DNA from: Paenibacillus pinistramenti
Lineage (GTDB): Bacteria; Bacillota; Bacilli; Paenibacillales; Paenibacillaceae
Length of the DNA stretch: 64,000 nt
Direction: 5' to 3'
Assembly: GCF_005869875.1 (NCBI RefSeq)
Contig: NZ_VAWG01000006.1
Coordinates: forward strand, 147,607-211,606
Under the pieces are notes generated by a model. It had not been told where the DNA came from, searched no databases, and was given only the letters and a program-made list of their open reading frames with translations. Positions 19,440-26,710 of the stretch are shown here, piece after piece. The number at the start of each line of letters is the position of its first letter. Position 1 is the first letter of the stretch. The position numbers and the translations under genes are program-made.

Positions 19440-20177
19440 CTATTCCCCCAGCAGCTTCATGAAGTTGGCCGGCAGCATAAACTGCCGGTCGTTAAGGCTG
19501 ATCTTCTGCAGCTCCTCGGCTTCCGCTTCGCTGTTCGCATCCTTCACTTCCTGAACCTCCCGCTGCAGCCGCTCCATCTGGTGGTCCAGCGCGTTGGCGG
19601 CTTCGGCTGCGGCCTTCAGCTCGTTCAGCAGTGCCTGCGGCACGGTCTGGCTGTATTTGTAGAAAATTTTATGCTCCAGGCTCGCCCAGAAATCCATCGC
19701 AATGGTGCGGATCTGAATCTCTACACAGACATGCTCGCAGGTGTCAGACATAAAGACCGGCACTTCCACCAGCAGATGCAGGCTGCGGTATCCGTTTGGC
19801 TTCGGATGCGCTATGTAGTCCTTAATCTCAAGCACCTTCAGGTCATCCTGCTTCTGCAGCATCTCGCTGACGGTGTAAATGTCAGAGATAAAGGAGCAGG
19901 TGATGCGCAGGCCTGCAATGTCCTTGATGGAGCCGCGGATGCCGGCCAGCGAGAACTCGCGATTTTTCCGGAGCATCTTGTTCATGATACTGTCGGGCGA
20001 CTTCAATCGGGATTTGGTATGTTCAATCGGGCTGTAGTCGTGCAGCGTCTGAAATTCTTCCTTGAGAATGTCGATTTTGGTCTCAATTTCATCTAAGGCG
20101 AACTTATAAATCAGCATAAAGCGGGTAATTTCATGCCTGAATCTCTTCAATTGATCGATCTGCGATAATGAATCCAT
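19440..20177 (-). CDS. Small alarmone synthetase (GTP pyrophosphokinase, RelP/YwaC type)
   Basis: A 245-residue synthetase-only protein making (p)ppGpp from ATP and GTP/GDP. Key features are PIEHTKSRLKSPDSIMNKM, the RelA/SpoT synthetase core DIAGLRITCSFISDIY, the motif YIAHPKPNGYRSLHL and the acidic EIQIRTIAMDFWASLEHKIFYK. No HD hydrolase, TGS or ACT domain is present. The N-terminal sequence and the IEHTKSR segment resemble B. subtilis YwaC (RelP) more than YjbM (RelQ). Such enzymes are often induced by envelope stress. Single gene, divergent from the acetyltransferase. Confidence 0.92.
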   Translation of the reverse strand: MDSLSQIDQLKRFRHEITRFMLIYKFALDEIETKIDILKEEFQTLHDYSPIEHTKSRLKSPDSIMNKMLRKNREFSLAGIRGSIKDIAGLRITCSFISDIYTVSEMLQKQDDLKVLEIKDYIAHPKPNGYRSLHLLVEVPVFMSDTCEHVCVEIQIRTIAMDFWASLEHKIFYKYSQTVPQALLNELKAAAEAANALDHQMERLQREVQEVKDANSEAEAEELQKISLNDRQFMLPANFMKLLGE

Positions 20178-20293
20178 TACTCAAAAGTCCCTTCTGTTAT
20201 GGCGTTAACCCTCTTGGAATAACTATAGCCCAAAACAGAGGGGCAGTTCAATTTTGGTGCTATAATGGATTTCACGGAAAGGAAGTGCACATC

Positions 20294-20761
20294 ATGGAAT
20301 GGAAATTGAAAGCGTTTGACAAGCTGACCGGCCTGGAGGTGTACCGGATTCTGCAGAACCGGGTCAATGTATTTATGCTGGAGCAGAACTGCCTGTACCC
20401 GGAGGTCGATAACAAGGACCTGGCCAGCCATCATCTGTTTCTGGAGACGGACAACGGCGAAATCGCGGCTTACTGCCGCCTGCTGCCGCAGGGAGTGTCC
20501 TACCCTCAGGCTTCGATCGGGAGGGTGATTGTGAATCAGGCGTATAGAGGACAAGGACTGGCGAGGGACCTGATGTCAATGGCCATTTCTTATATAACAG
20601 AGGTATGGGGAGAGCGGGAGATCAAGATTCAGGCCCAGCATTATCTGGAGCATTTCTACGGCTCCTTCGGATTTAAGGGAATCTCGGACGTTTATCTGGA
20701 GGACGACATCCCCCATGTGGACATGCTTCTTAGGGTAGAGGAGACTGGCGCGGCAGAATAA
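20294..20761 (+). CDS. GNAT family N-acetyltransferase (ElaA type)
   Basis: A 155-residue acetyltransferase of the ElaA group: LEVYRILQNRVNVFMLEQNCLYPEVDNKD is the group signature at the N-terminus, and the acetyl-CoA loop is SIGRVIVNQAYRGQGLARDLM. The C-terminus (AQHYLEHFYGSFGF) is also typical. Substrate unknown. The ATG at 20294 has AAAGGAAG upstream. Followed by a clear terminator. Confidence 0.88.
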   Translation: MEWKLKAFDKLTGLEVYRILQNRVNVFMLEQNCLYPEVDNKDLASHHLFLETDNGEIAAYCRLLPQGVSYPQASIGRVIVNQAYRGQGLARDLMSMAISYITEVWGEREIKIQAQHYLEHFYGSFGFKGISDVYLEDDIPHVDMLLRVEETGAAE

Positions 20762-20793
20762 GCTGGGAAAATAATTGAACAGCAGGCAGACAG

Positions 20794-20818
20794 AAGGAGC
20801 CCCGGAAGGCTCCTTTTC
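20794..20818 (+). terminator. Terminator after GNAT gene
   Basis: Stem AAGGAGCC/GGCTCCTT with a 6-nt loop and TTTT. It may also serve the convergent aldo/keto reductase. Confidence 0.8.
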
Positions 20819-20850
20819 TGTTCGCTCTTCTGCTTTGTCCACTCTTCTGC

Positions 20851-21834
20851 TTAATAAGCTCCGCGGATATGGTCATGGACCTGCTCTTCGTAAAATTTAC
20901 GCAGACGCTCGTGCTCTTCCGCGCTGAACGGGTTCGCCTGCAGCACGCCGAGATTGTCTTCGACCTGCCGGACGTTCTTGAAGCCTGGAATGACGCAGGT
21001 GATCTCCTTGAAATCGAGCAGCCAGCGGAGCGCGGCGCGCGTCATATTGCCCCGGCCCTCCGCAATCCAGCCGAGCTGCAACGCAAGCTCAACGCCTTTG
21101 TCAAACGGCAGCCCCGCAAAGGTCTCGCCCACATTAAACGCTGCGCCGTCCCTGTTGAAGTTCCGGTGGTCCTCCGCTTCAAAGGTAGACTGCGCTGTAA
21201 ACTTGCCGGTCAGGAGACCGCTGGCCAGCGGCAGCCGGACGAGCAGCCCGGTTCCGCGCTCGCCCGCCTTCGGAAGAAGCTCCGCAATCGGCTTCTGCCG
21301 GAAGATGTTGAATATAATCTGCAGCGCCTGCACGCCGGACTGCTCCAGACAGAACAGGCCTTCTTCCACGGTTTCGACGCTGACGCCGTAGGCGCGGATT
21401 TTTCCTTCCTGCTGCAGCTTGTCCAGCACCTCAAACACAGCGCCCTGCTTCAAAATTTCAAACGGTGCGCAGTGAATCTGATACAGGTCGATCGTGTCCC
21501 GCTCCAGCCGCTTCAGGCTGTCCTCGCACCACTGGCGGACACGCTGCTCCGAGTAGGTCTGCGGATCGAAGATATCCCCCTGGCGGCAAAATTTAGTAGC
21601 GATATGAATGCGGTCTTCCTTGCCCTTCGTGGCGCGGGCGAGCAGCCGCTCGCTCCTGCCGTCGCCGTAAACGTCGGCTGTATCGAAAAAGTTGACGCCC
21701 TCATCCATCGCCTTGTCCAGCGCGCGAAGCGATTCCGCTTCATCCGTTTGTCCCCATGAGCCTCCGATGGCCCAAGTGCCGAAGCTGACTTCGCTGACCA
21801 TGAGACCCGTTCTGCCCAGCGGCCTTTTGTTCAT
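20851..21834 (-). CDS. Aldo/keto reductase
   Basis: A 327-residue NADPH-dependent reductase of the (beta/alpha)8 family. The start RPLGRTGLMVSEVSFGTWAIGG is typical, followed by catalytic-tetrad regions FFDTADVYGDGRSE (Asp and Tyr), IATKF (Lys) and LYQIHCAP (His). The C-terminal IPGFKNVRQVEDNL binds the NADP phosphate. Substrate unknown. ATG 21834 has AGGAGG 7 nt upstream, so I reject a longer form. A short tandem repeat lies directly upstream. Confidence 0.9.
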   Translation of the reverse strand: MNKRPLGRTGLMVSEVSFGTWAIGGSWGQTDEAESLRALDKAMDEGVNFFDTADVYGDGRSERLLARATKGKEDRIHIATKFCRQGDIFDPQTYSEQRVRQWCEDSLKRLERDTIDLYQIHCAPFEILKQGAVFEVLDKLQQEGKIRAYGVSVETVEEGLFCLEQSGVQALQIIFNIFRQKPIAELLPKAGERGTGLLVRLPLASGLLTGKFTAQSTFEAEDHRNFNRDGAAFNVGETFAGLPFDKGVELALQLGWIAEGRGNMTRAALRWLLDFKEITCVIPGFKNVRQVEDNLGVLQANPFSAEEHERLRKFYEEQVHDHIRGAY

Positions 21835-21853
21835 ATTGCTGCCTCCTGTTCCC

Positions 21854-21928
21854 ATCTGAAATTTTAACGCCTGAATTTCTAATGCCTGGATTTCTAATGC
21901 CTGAATTTCTAACGCTTGTATTGTAGCA
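21854..21928. repeat. 15-bp tandem repeat upstream of aldo/keto reductase
   Basis: GCCTGAATTTCTAAT occurs in three adjacent near-identical copies (from 21869), flanked by degenerate copies on both sides, about five units in all. Confidence 0.85.
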
Positions 21929-22016
21929 AATGAAGGTATGAATGCGCTATCACGAATTGGCTGTTCTTAACCCTTGCGCGGGTTATGTATTCTTTTTCCT
22001 GCCCCAAAACTATCCA

Positions 22017-22052
22017 CAAAAAAAGAAAGACTGCGGGCATGAACCCGGCAGC
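22017..22052 (-). terminator. Terminator after 42-aa protein gene
   Basis: Stem CTGC-CGGG with one bulge, loop TTCAT, then TCTTTCTTTTTTTG on the minus strand. Confidence 0.65.
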
Positions 22053-22062
22053 CTCCCCTTTG

Positions 22063-22191
22063 TTATCTGGTAGTATGCTCCTCGTCATATTCGCCCGACA
22101 ATTCCTTGAGCGATTTGATCTTGCCATGGGGATGCTGTTCCTGCTTCCGCGACTTCCAGGCAGCTTCTTTCCTTCTTTTCTGGTCAGCCAT
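22063..22191 (-). CDS. Small hydrophilic hypothetical protein (42 aa)
   Basis: Starts MADQKRRKEAAWKSRKQEQ and continues HPHGKIKSLKELSGEYDEEHTTR: a highly charged, basic-then-acidic peptide with no hydrophobic segment. A perfect AGGAGG lies 8 nt before the ATG and a terminator follows, so it is a real small gene. The pattern KRRKExxWxxRKQxQxPHGxxKSLxEL resembles short uncharacterised Bacillus proteins (possibly DUF6254), from memory only. Function unknown. Confidence 0.7.
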   Translation of the reverse strand: MADQKRRKEAAWKSRKQEQHPHGKIKSLKELSGEYDEEHTTR

Positions 22192-22374
22192 AACAGTAAT
22201 CCTCCTCTGGAAAATGGGGATAGATACTACGTTCCTATCTTGCCGCTCCCGGCCTTTATTCATTCATGTCTGGTCCCCGGACCTCTGCCGGTCCTGAGTT
22301 TATGTTTTTGTTTAGCGAAGCGTGACGGGTGTAATAATATTGAAAGACTATTTCAGAGGATGGTGAATGAAGAA

Positions 22375-22863
22375 ATGAATACAGCTTATGATCAACAAGA
22401 AGCGATCGAAAAGGTTCGCGATCTCATTAAAGACATTAATACCGCTATGCTGACGACTATATCGGATGAAGGACTCGTATCTCGCCCGATGAAGACCCAG
22501 GATGTCGAGTTCGACGGCGACCTGTGGTTCCTGACGAAGAAAGATACGGACAAGTTCCATGAGCTGCTCCAGAACCGGCAGGTTAACGTTGCTTATGCAG
22601 GAAAATCCTTCGTTTCGATCCGCGGCGAAGCCGAGCTTGTACAGAGCACCGAGAAGCTGAAGGAATTCTGGAGCAAGGCCTACGAAGAAATTCTCGAAAC
22701 CACCGTTGACGATCCGAATCTGGTGCTCATCAAGGTTAAGGCCGAAGCTGCGGAATATTGGGATTCCGGCAACAAGTTTAAAATGGTCAAGTTCATGTTC
22801 CGCCGTATGATGGGCAAAAATACCGAAGGCACCGACATCAATAAGACGGTTGAATTGGAATAG
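22375..22863 (+). CDS. General stress protein 26-like, pyridoxamine 5'-phosphate oxidase fold
   Basis: A 162-residue split-barrel flavin-binding protein: AMLTTISDEGLVSRPM, LWFLTKKDTDKFHELLQNRQVNVAYAG, FVSIRGEAELV and a C-terminal VKAEAAEYWDS are typical of YdaG/GSP26 proteins. They bind FMN or a related cofactor and are linked to stress response; the reaction is unclear. Start uncertain: ATG 22375 is preferred because GGTGA lies 8 nt upstream, but ATG 22360 is in frame. Followed by a strong terminator. Confidence 0.85.
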   Translation: MNTAYDQQEAIEKVRDLIKDINTAMLTTISDEGLVSRPMKTQDVEFDGDLWFLTKKDTDKFHELLQNRQVNVAYAGKSFVSIRGEAELVQSTEKLKEFWSKAYEEILETTVDDPNLVLIKVKAEAAEYWDSGNKFKMVKFMFRRMMGKNTEGTDINKTVELE

Positions 22864-22900
22864 ACGAACGGAGAGGCCGAAGATAACGGCTCTCTGTACC

Positions 22901-22938
22901 GCCGCGCGCCGCTTCAGGCGCGCGGCGATTTTTTTTTG
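22901..22938 (+). terminator. Strong terminator after stress protein
   Basis: Perfect 10-bp GC stem GCCGCGCGCC/GGCGCGCGGC, 6-nt loop, then nine Ts. Confidence 0.95.
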
Positions 22939-22971
22939 CTGCCTGTTTCCCGTTATGGTTGCCCGCATCGT

Positions 22972-23925
22972 TTATTCGGCTGCACTTAACTTCAGGTGCT
23001 GAAGCTTATCCGGGTTGCGGATCAGATAGATCCGCTGAATGCGGTCATCTTGGAATTCCAGGCTGACAACAGTTGGATAAGCCTCCTCCGCGCTGGTCAG
23101 CACAAGCCCCGGCTGGCCGTTTACCCGGACAAGGCGGACGCCCCCTGCACTGCCGTCCTGGCCTTGACTTTGGCCTTGGCCTTTGGCAATCAGCCCTTGA
23201 ATAAACGCCAGAACCCGCTGGCTGGAATGAACAGGCCTTAATGCGGCCAGGACCTTGCCGCCGCCGTCGCTGTACAGCACAATATCCTCGGCCAGCAGCG
23301 CCAGGAGCCCTTCCATATCTCCGGTCGCCCCGGCATGAAGGAACTGCAGCACAAGCTGCTCGGCCCTGCTGCTGGAGAACGGCTCTGCGGGCCGTTCCTC
23401 CTGGATTTTTCGTTTGAGACGGCTGTAAATCTTCCGGCACCCCGGCTCTGTCCGGTTTACGAAATCCGCGATTTCGTGGTAGTTGAAATCAAAGGCTTCC
23501 CTCAGAATGAACACAGCCCGTTCAACAGGGGTCAGCCGCTCAAGCATCACGAGAAAAGCATAGGACAAAGTATCCTCCAGCAGGAGAATTTGAAGCGGAT
23601 CCTGTGCCTGCTGTCCCGCGGCTGAGGCCGGGCCGGGCGTAATGGCGTAATCCTGCACGAGAGGCTCCGGCAGCCAGGGGCCGGTGTAGACTTCTCGCTG
23701 TTTGCGTGCGGATTTCAGCTGGTCCAGGCAGCGGTTCGTCACCATTTTGCACAGATAGGCCTTGAGGCTGCGGACGGCACTCTCCTCCTGATAGAGGTTC
23801 TGCTGCTGCACCGTTATAAACACGTCCTGCACCAAGTCCTCCGCTTCGGTAACGGTTCCTAACATGCGGTAGGCGAGGGACAGCAGAAGGGGTCTGTACG
23901 TCCTGTATACGGAATCAAGCTCCAC
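22972..23925 (-). CDS. ECF41-family RNA polymerase sigma factor (SigJ type)
   Basis: A 317-residue ECF sigma factor. Region 2 is AYRMLGTVTEAEDLVQDVF; WLPEPL in the linker, region 4 (LTPVERAVFILREAFDFNYHEIADFVNRTE) and a C-terminal SnoaL-like domain with DGGGKV and NPDKL are hallmarks of ECF41, which has no anti-sigma factor and is controlled by that C-terminal extension. I choose GTG 23925 with GAAGGA upstream; a TTG at 23943 is a poor alternative. The start overlaps the oxidoreductase stop by 11 bp, so the two are translated from one message. Confidence 0.92.
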   Translation of the reverse strand: MELDSVYRTYRPLLLSLAYRMLGTVTEAEDLVQDVFITVQQQNLYQEESAVRSLKAYLCKMVTNRCLDQLKSARKQREVYTGPWLPEPLVQDYAITPGPASAAGQQAQDPLQILLLEDTLSYAFLVMLERLTPVERAVFILREAFDFNYHEIADFVNRTEPGCRKIYSRLKRKIQEERPAEPFSSSRAEQLVLQFLHAGATGDMEGLLALLAEDIVLYSDGGGKVLAALRPVHSSQRVLAFIQGLIAKGQGQSQGQDGSAGGVRLVRVNGQPGLVLTSAEEAYPTVVSLEFQDDRIQRIYLIRNPDKLQHLKLSAAE

Positions 23926-25315
23926 GCGTATTCCTTCCTTCAAGTTGTTCTATGCCTGCTATTATACTTCCGGCAGCTTCCTTTGCGCTCGCCAAAGCTG
24001 CGTTCGCCAGCATTCCTTCAGCGCCCACCCAATCGCCCGCAGCGTACAAGCCCGGCCGCCCCGGGACCGCAGGTCCGGGTCTTCCAGCCAAGCCGCCGGC
24101 GGAGGCGGTGACCAGTGAATGCGAGACGAGCATCCGCGGCAGGAAGCGCTGCCGGATGACCTGCCTGCTCCAGCCTGGCTGTATAAGCTCGAGAAAGCCT
24201 TTAAGCTCAGCTTCATCCTGCTTCGGATCGGTGTCTCCGGCAGCGGGCAGATACTTCATCACATGAATGACCTGATGGGCCGGATTGCGGGACAATGAGG
24301 CGGCAGCGGAATGGTTGGCGTAATACAGCGGCTCCTCCGCGCCTAATACAAAGTTTACTTTAGGGAAAGGCATTCCGGATACAACGAGATCCAGACAGGC
24401 TGCACGGACTGGAACCAGCTGCTGATAAACGGCGGCTTCCTCCCGGCTGAGCGCGGGGTTGAGCAGGGCCAGCGTCTCCAGCGGACCGGCCGTGGAAAGA
24501 ACGCGGCGGGCGGTGAACGGTGTTCCATCCTTTAAAGTTACGGTCATTACAGGCGCGCTGCCGGTAATTTCGCGGACGGGCGAGCCGGTCCGGATCGTCA
24601 CGCCAGCCTGCCGGGCCTGCTCAGCAAGCCCGTTCACCAGGCTCTGCCAGCCGCCGTCCAGGTACAGCACTTTGTCCTGCTTGAGCTGCCCGAGTGCGGC
24701 AGCGGCGCTCAGCAGTTCGGGAGCATCCGAGTAGGTGGACAAGCGGACCAGCGCGAGTACGATGCTGCGCACGCGCGGGCTGGCAAGCTGGCCGGCAAGA
24801 TAATCCTGCAGGCTGACCGTATGCAGACTCGCCAGGTCCGCCCTGCGGAAGCGGCTGTAGAAGCGGATCAGCTCCAGCTTCTCATGCCACTTCAGGAACG
24901 AACCGAGCAGGAGCTGCCCAAGAGGGAGCGCCCTGTGCCCGCCGTCTGCCTCTTTGAATACCAAGGCGTTTGGCAGCTTTGGCGGCGCTCCGGCAGGCGT
25001 GATGCCTACCTCCCTCAGAATAGGGAGCACACTCCGGTTGAGGGCATGGGCTCCCAGGTTTACGCTTGCGCCCTCCATCTCGGTTGAAGCGGCGCGGCCG
25101 CCGGGGTGTGATTTTTCGAGCAGCAGTACGTTCAGCCCTGCCCTTGCCAAATAAATCGAAGCCGTTAACCCGGCGATCCCGGCCCCGATCACGATAACCT
25201 CCCATACCGCCTCATTGACTGCTTCATTGACTGTCTCATTGAATGCCTCATTGACTGCCTCATTGACTGCCTCATTGACTGCCTCATTGACTGCCTCATT
25301 GTCCTTCTGCATCAT
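23915..25315 (-). CDS. FAD-dependent amine oxidase/phytoene-desaturase-like oxidoreductase
   Basis: A 466-residue flavoprotein with Rossmann motif VIVIGAGIAGLTASIYLARAG, then LLEKSHPGGRAAS and a C-terminal GLYAAGDWVGAEGMLANAALASAKEAA that closes the FAD site. Between the start (MMQKD) and the fold are eight 4-residue units (NEAV, with NEAF and NETV variants), coded by a 12-bp tandem repeat. Start at 25315, GGGTGGAG upstream. It precedes and overlaps the ECF41 sigma gene; ECF41 factors are typically paired with such a target (carboxymuconolactone decarboxylase, oxidoreductase or epimerase). Substrate unknown. Confidence 0.88.
   Translation of the reverse strand: MMQKDNEAVNEAVNEAVNEAVNEAFNETVNEAVNEAVWEVIVIGAGIAGLTASIYLARAGLNVLLLEKSHPGGRAASTEMEGASVNLGAHALNRSVLPILREVGITPAGAPPKLPNALVFKEADGGHRALPLGQLLLGSFLKWHEKLELIRFYSRFRRADLASLHTVSLQDYLAGQLASPRVRSIVLALVRLSTYSDAPELLSAAAALGQLKQDKVLYLDGGWQSLVNGLAEQARQAGVTIRTGSPVREITGSAPVMTVTLKDGTPFTARRVLSTAGPLETLALLNPALSREEAAVYQQLVPVRAACLDLVVSGMPFPKVNFVLGAEEPLYYANHSAAASLSRNPAHQVIHVMKYLPAAGDTDPKQDEAELKGFLELIQPGWSRQVIRQRFLPRMLVSHSLVTASAGGLAGRPGPAVPGRPGLYAAGDWVGAEGMLANAALASAKEAAGSIIAGIEQLEGRNTRGA
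25211..25300. repeat. 12-bp coding minisatellite (NEAV repeats)
   Basis: CTCATTGACTGC (plus strand) repeats seven times with a partial eighth copy. Most copies are identical; two differ by one or two bases. It keeps the reading frame of the FAD oxidoreductase. Confidence 0.95.
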
Positions 25316-25348
25316 GCAGCTCCACCCTTTCCTCTTGGATGAATACAA

Positions 25349-25375
25349 GACGATTAAGGGGTTCGGTTTGTGACC
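25349..25375 (-). promoter_or_regulatory. ECF41-type promoter of the oxidoreductase/sigma operon
   Basis: Minus strand GGTCACA, 16 nt, CGTC. The published ECF41 target is TGTCACA-N16-CGTC, so only one base differs. Two further GGTCA copies lie just upstream (around 25381-25405). It is ~35 nt upstream of the oxidoreductase start. Confidence 0.7.
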
Positions 25376-25420
25376 GGTTCGTGACCGATTTGAGCGGTTT
25401 GACCGATCCTTTCCGCAAAA

Positions 25421-25457
25421 TAAAAAAAGCAGGCTCCGCAAAAATGCTTAAGCCTGC
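25421..25457 (-). terminator. Terminator after GH53 gene
   Basis: Minus strand GCAGGCT/AGCCTGC stem with a 15-nt loop and a T-rich tail (TTTTTTTATTTT). Confidence 0.8.
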
Positions 25458-25495
25458 CCTGCCTGCCCTTTCACCGGCCTTCCTCACCGCCCCCC

Positions 25496-26587
25496 TTATG
25501 GACGCAGCGCATCAAGCGAACTGAGCTTGTTCCCCTTAAAATCAAACAGCGTCAGGTTCGCCCAATTGTTCGGATGGTTCACCGACCACTGTTCCTTGCT
25601 TGGAATCCAGGCCGGCTCCCAGTAGTGGAATCCGCGGCCCCGGCCGTCCGGCGTGCGGCGGATCATGTCCATTAATTCGGTCAAATAACGCGCCTGCCCC
25701 TCCACAGTCGGAGGATACTCTTCAGGCAGCCGCTCATCGGTGCTGACAATAAACTCCAGGCCGTCCTCCGGAGTCAGCGTCCAGGGATAAGCCGTCTCCA
25801 CAACGATAAGGTCCTTGCCGTATCGGACCGCCAAGTCATTCAAATTGTCCTCCAGCTGCTTCAAGGTTCCATGCCACCAAGGGTAGAAGGACTGCCCGAT
25901 GACGTCGAATTCAGCCCCATGGGCGAGCAGCCTGTCCAGAAAATAACGGCTTGCCGCGTTATCCCCGCCCCGGTCAAGGTGGATCATGATTTCAAATTCC
26001 GGAGCATCTCCGGCTGCCCGCTTGGCCCCCTTGATTCCGGCCTTCACCAGCTCGGCAAGCCGGGACCACTGCTCTTCAGTGTTCAGCCGCTCCTCCCCGA
26101 TCCAGCGTTCCTCGGCAGTGCCTGCATCGGCCCAAACGCCAACTTTGCCTTCCTCCCACAGCATGCCTGGCGTAATTTCATTTCCGATCTGCACCATGTC
26201 CGGCAGCGTTCCCTGCGCTTTAAGCTCGGTCAGGGCTTGTTCAGTGAAATCCTCAACCGCCTGAACCAGCTCCGGAAAAGAAAGCTGTTCCCAGGCCTTC
26301 GGCTTGGTCTGCTTCTGAGGGTCCGCCCAATAGTCGGAATAGTGAAAATCGAGCAGAAAATGCATTCCGGCTTCTTTGATCTTCTTGGCAGTCAGCTTGG
26401 TGCGCTCCAGGTTCACATAACCGGCTTCAGGATCATTCCACAGCCTCAGCCGGATGGAATTCACTCCGCTGTCCTTCAGGATGGCGAGCAGATCCTTTTC
26501 CCGCCCGTCCTCATAATAAGCACCGCCCTCTGAGATGATCTCATCCCAGAAGGAGATGTCCATTCCTTTGATAAAATTTTTTGTCAT
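25496..26587 (-). CDS. GH53 arabinogalactan endo-1,4-beta-galactosidase
   Basis: A 363-residue GH53 enzyme that cuts beta-1,4-galactan: FIKGMDISFWDEI at the start, GVNSIRLRLWNDP, LLDFHYSDYWADP, acid/base glutamate in QIGNEITPGMLW and nucleophile glutamate in VVETAYPW. Family members are usually secreted, but no signal peptide is visible, so it probably acts on imported galacto-oligosaccharides in the cytosol. No galactan transporter is adjacent. It may work with the alpha-galactosidase at 37.6-39.8 kb only in a loose sense. Confidence 0.9.
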   Translation of the reverse strand: MTKNFIKGMDISFWDEIISEGGAYYEDGREKDLLAILKDSGVNSIRLRLWNDPEAGYVNLERTKLTAKKIKEAGMHFLLDFHYSDYWADPQKQTKPKAWEQLSFPELVQAVEDFTEQALTELKAQGTLPDMVQIGNEITPGMLWEEGKVGVWADAGTAEERWIGEERLNTEEQWSRLAELVKAGIKGAKRAAGDAPEFEIMIHLDRGGDNAASRYFLDRLLAHGAEFDVIGQSFYPWWHGTLKQLEDNLNDLAVRYGKDLIVVETAYPWTLTPEDGLEFIVSTDERLPEEYPPTVEGQARYLTELMDMIRRTPDGRGRGFHYWEPAWIPSKEQWSVNHPNNWANLTLFDFKGNKLSSLDALRP

Positions 26588-26678
26588 GAGCTTGTCCTCC
26601 CGACTAGATTATGAAACAAAGAATCAGGGAAAGCCTCACGCCTGAAGCCCGCCCTGCCTCTGTCTGACTCTGCTGACG

Positions 26679-26700
26679 ATTCAATTCAATTGAATTGAAT
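26679..26700. promoter_or_regulatory. 22-bp perfect palindrome in GH53 leader
   Basis: ATTCAATTCAA and its exact complement meet without a loop, between the GH53 start (26587) and the aldo/keto reductase stop (26711). It could be an operator for a dimeric regulator or part of a cruciform; no known consensus fits well. Confidence 0.4.
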
Positions 26701-26710
26701 TCCATTCCTT

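Noticed and set aside
22300..22360. Sigma-B-like promoter (GTTTAG ... GGGTGT) before the stress protein
   Set aside because: Both elements are off consensus and the spacer is short; Paenibacillus-like genomes usually lack sigma-B control of this type.
23925..23943. TTG start at 23943 for the ECF41 sigma gene
   Set aside because: The GTG at 23925 has a GAAGGA site at proper distance; the TTG has none.
25201..25310. CRISPR-like array
   Set aside because: The repeats are 12 bp with no unique spacers and lie in frame inside a gene.
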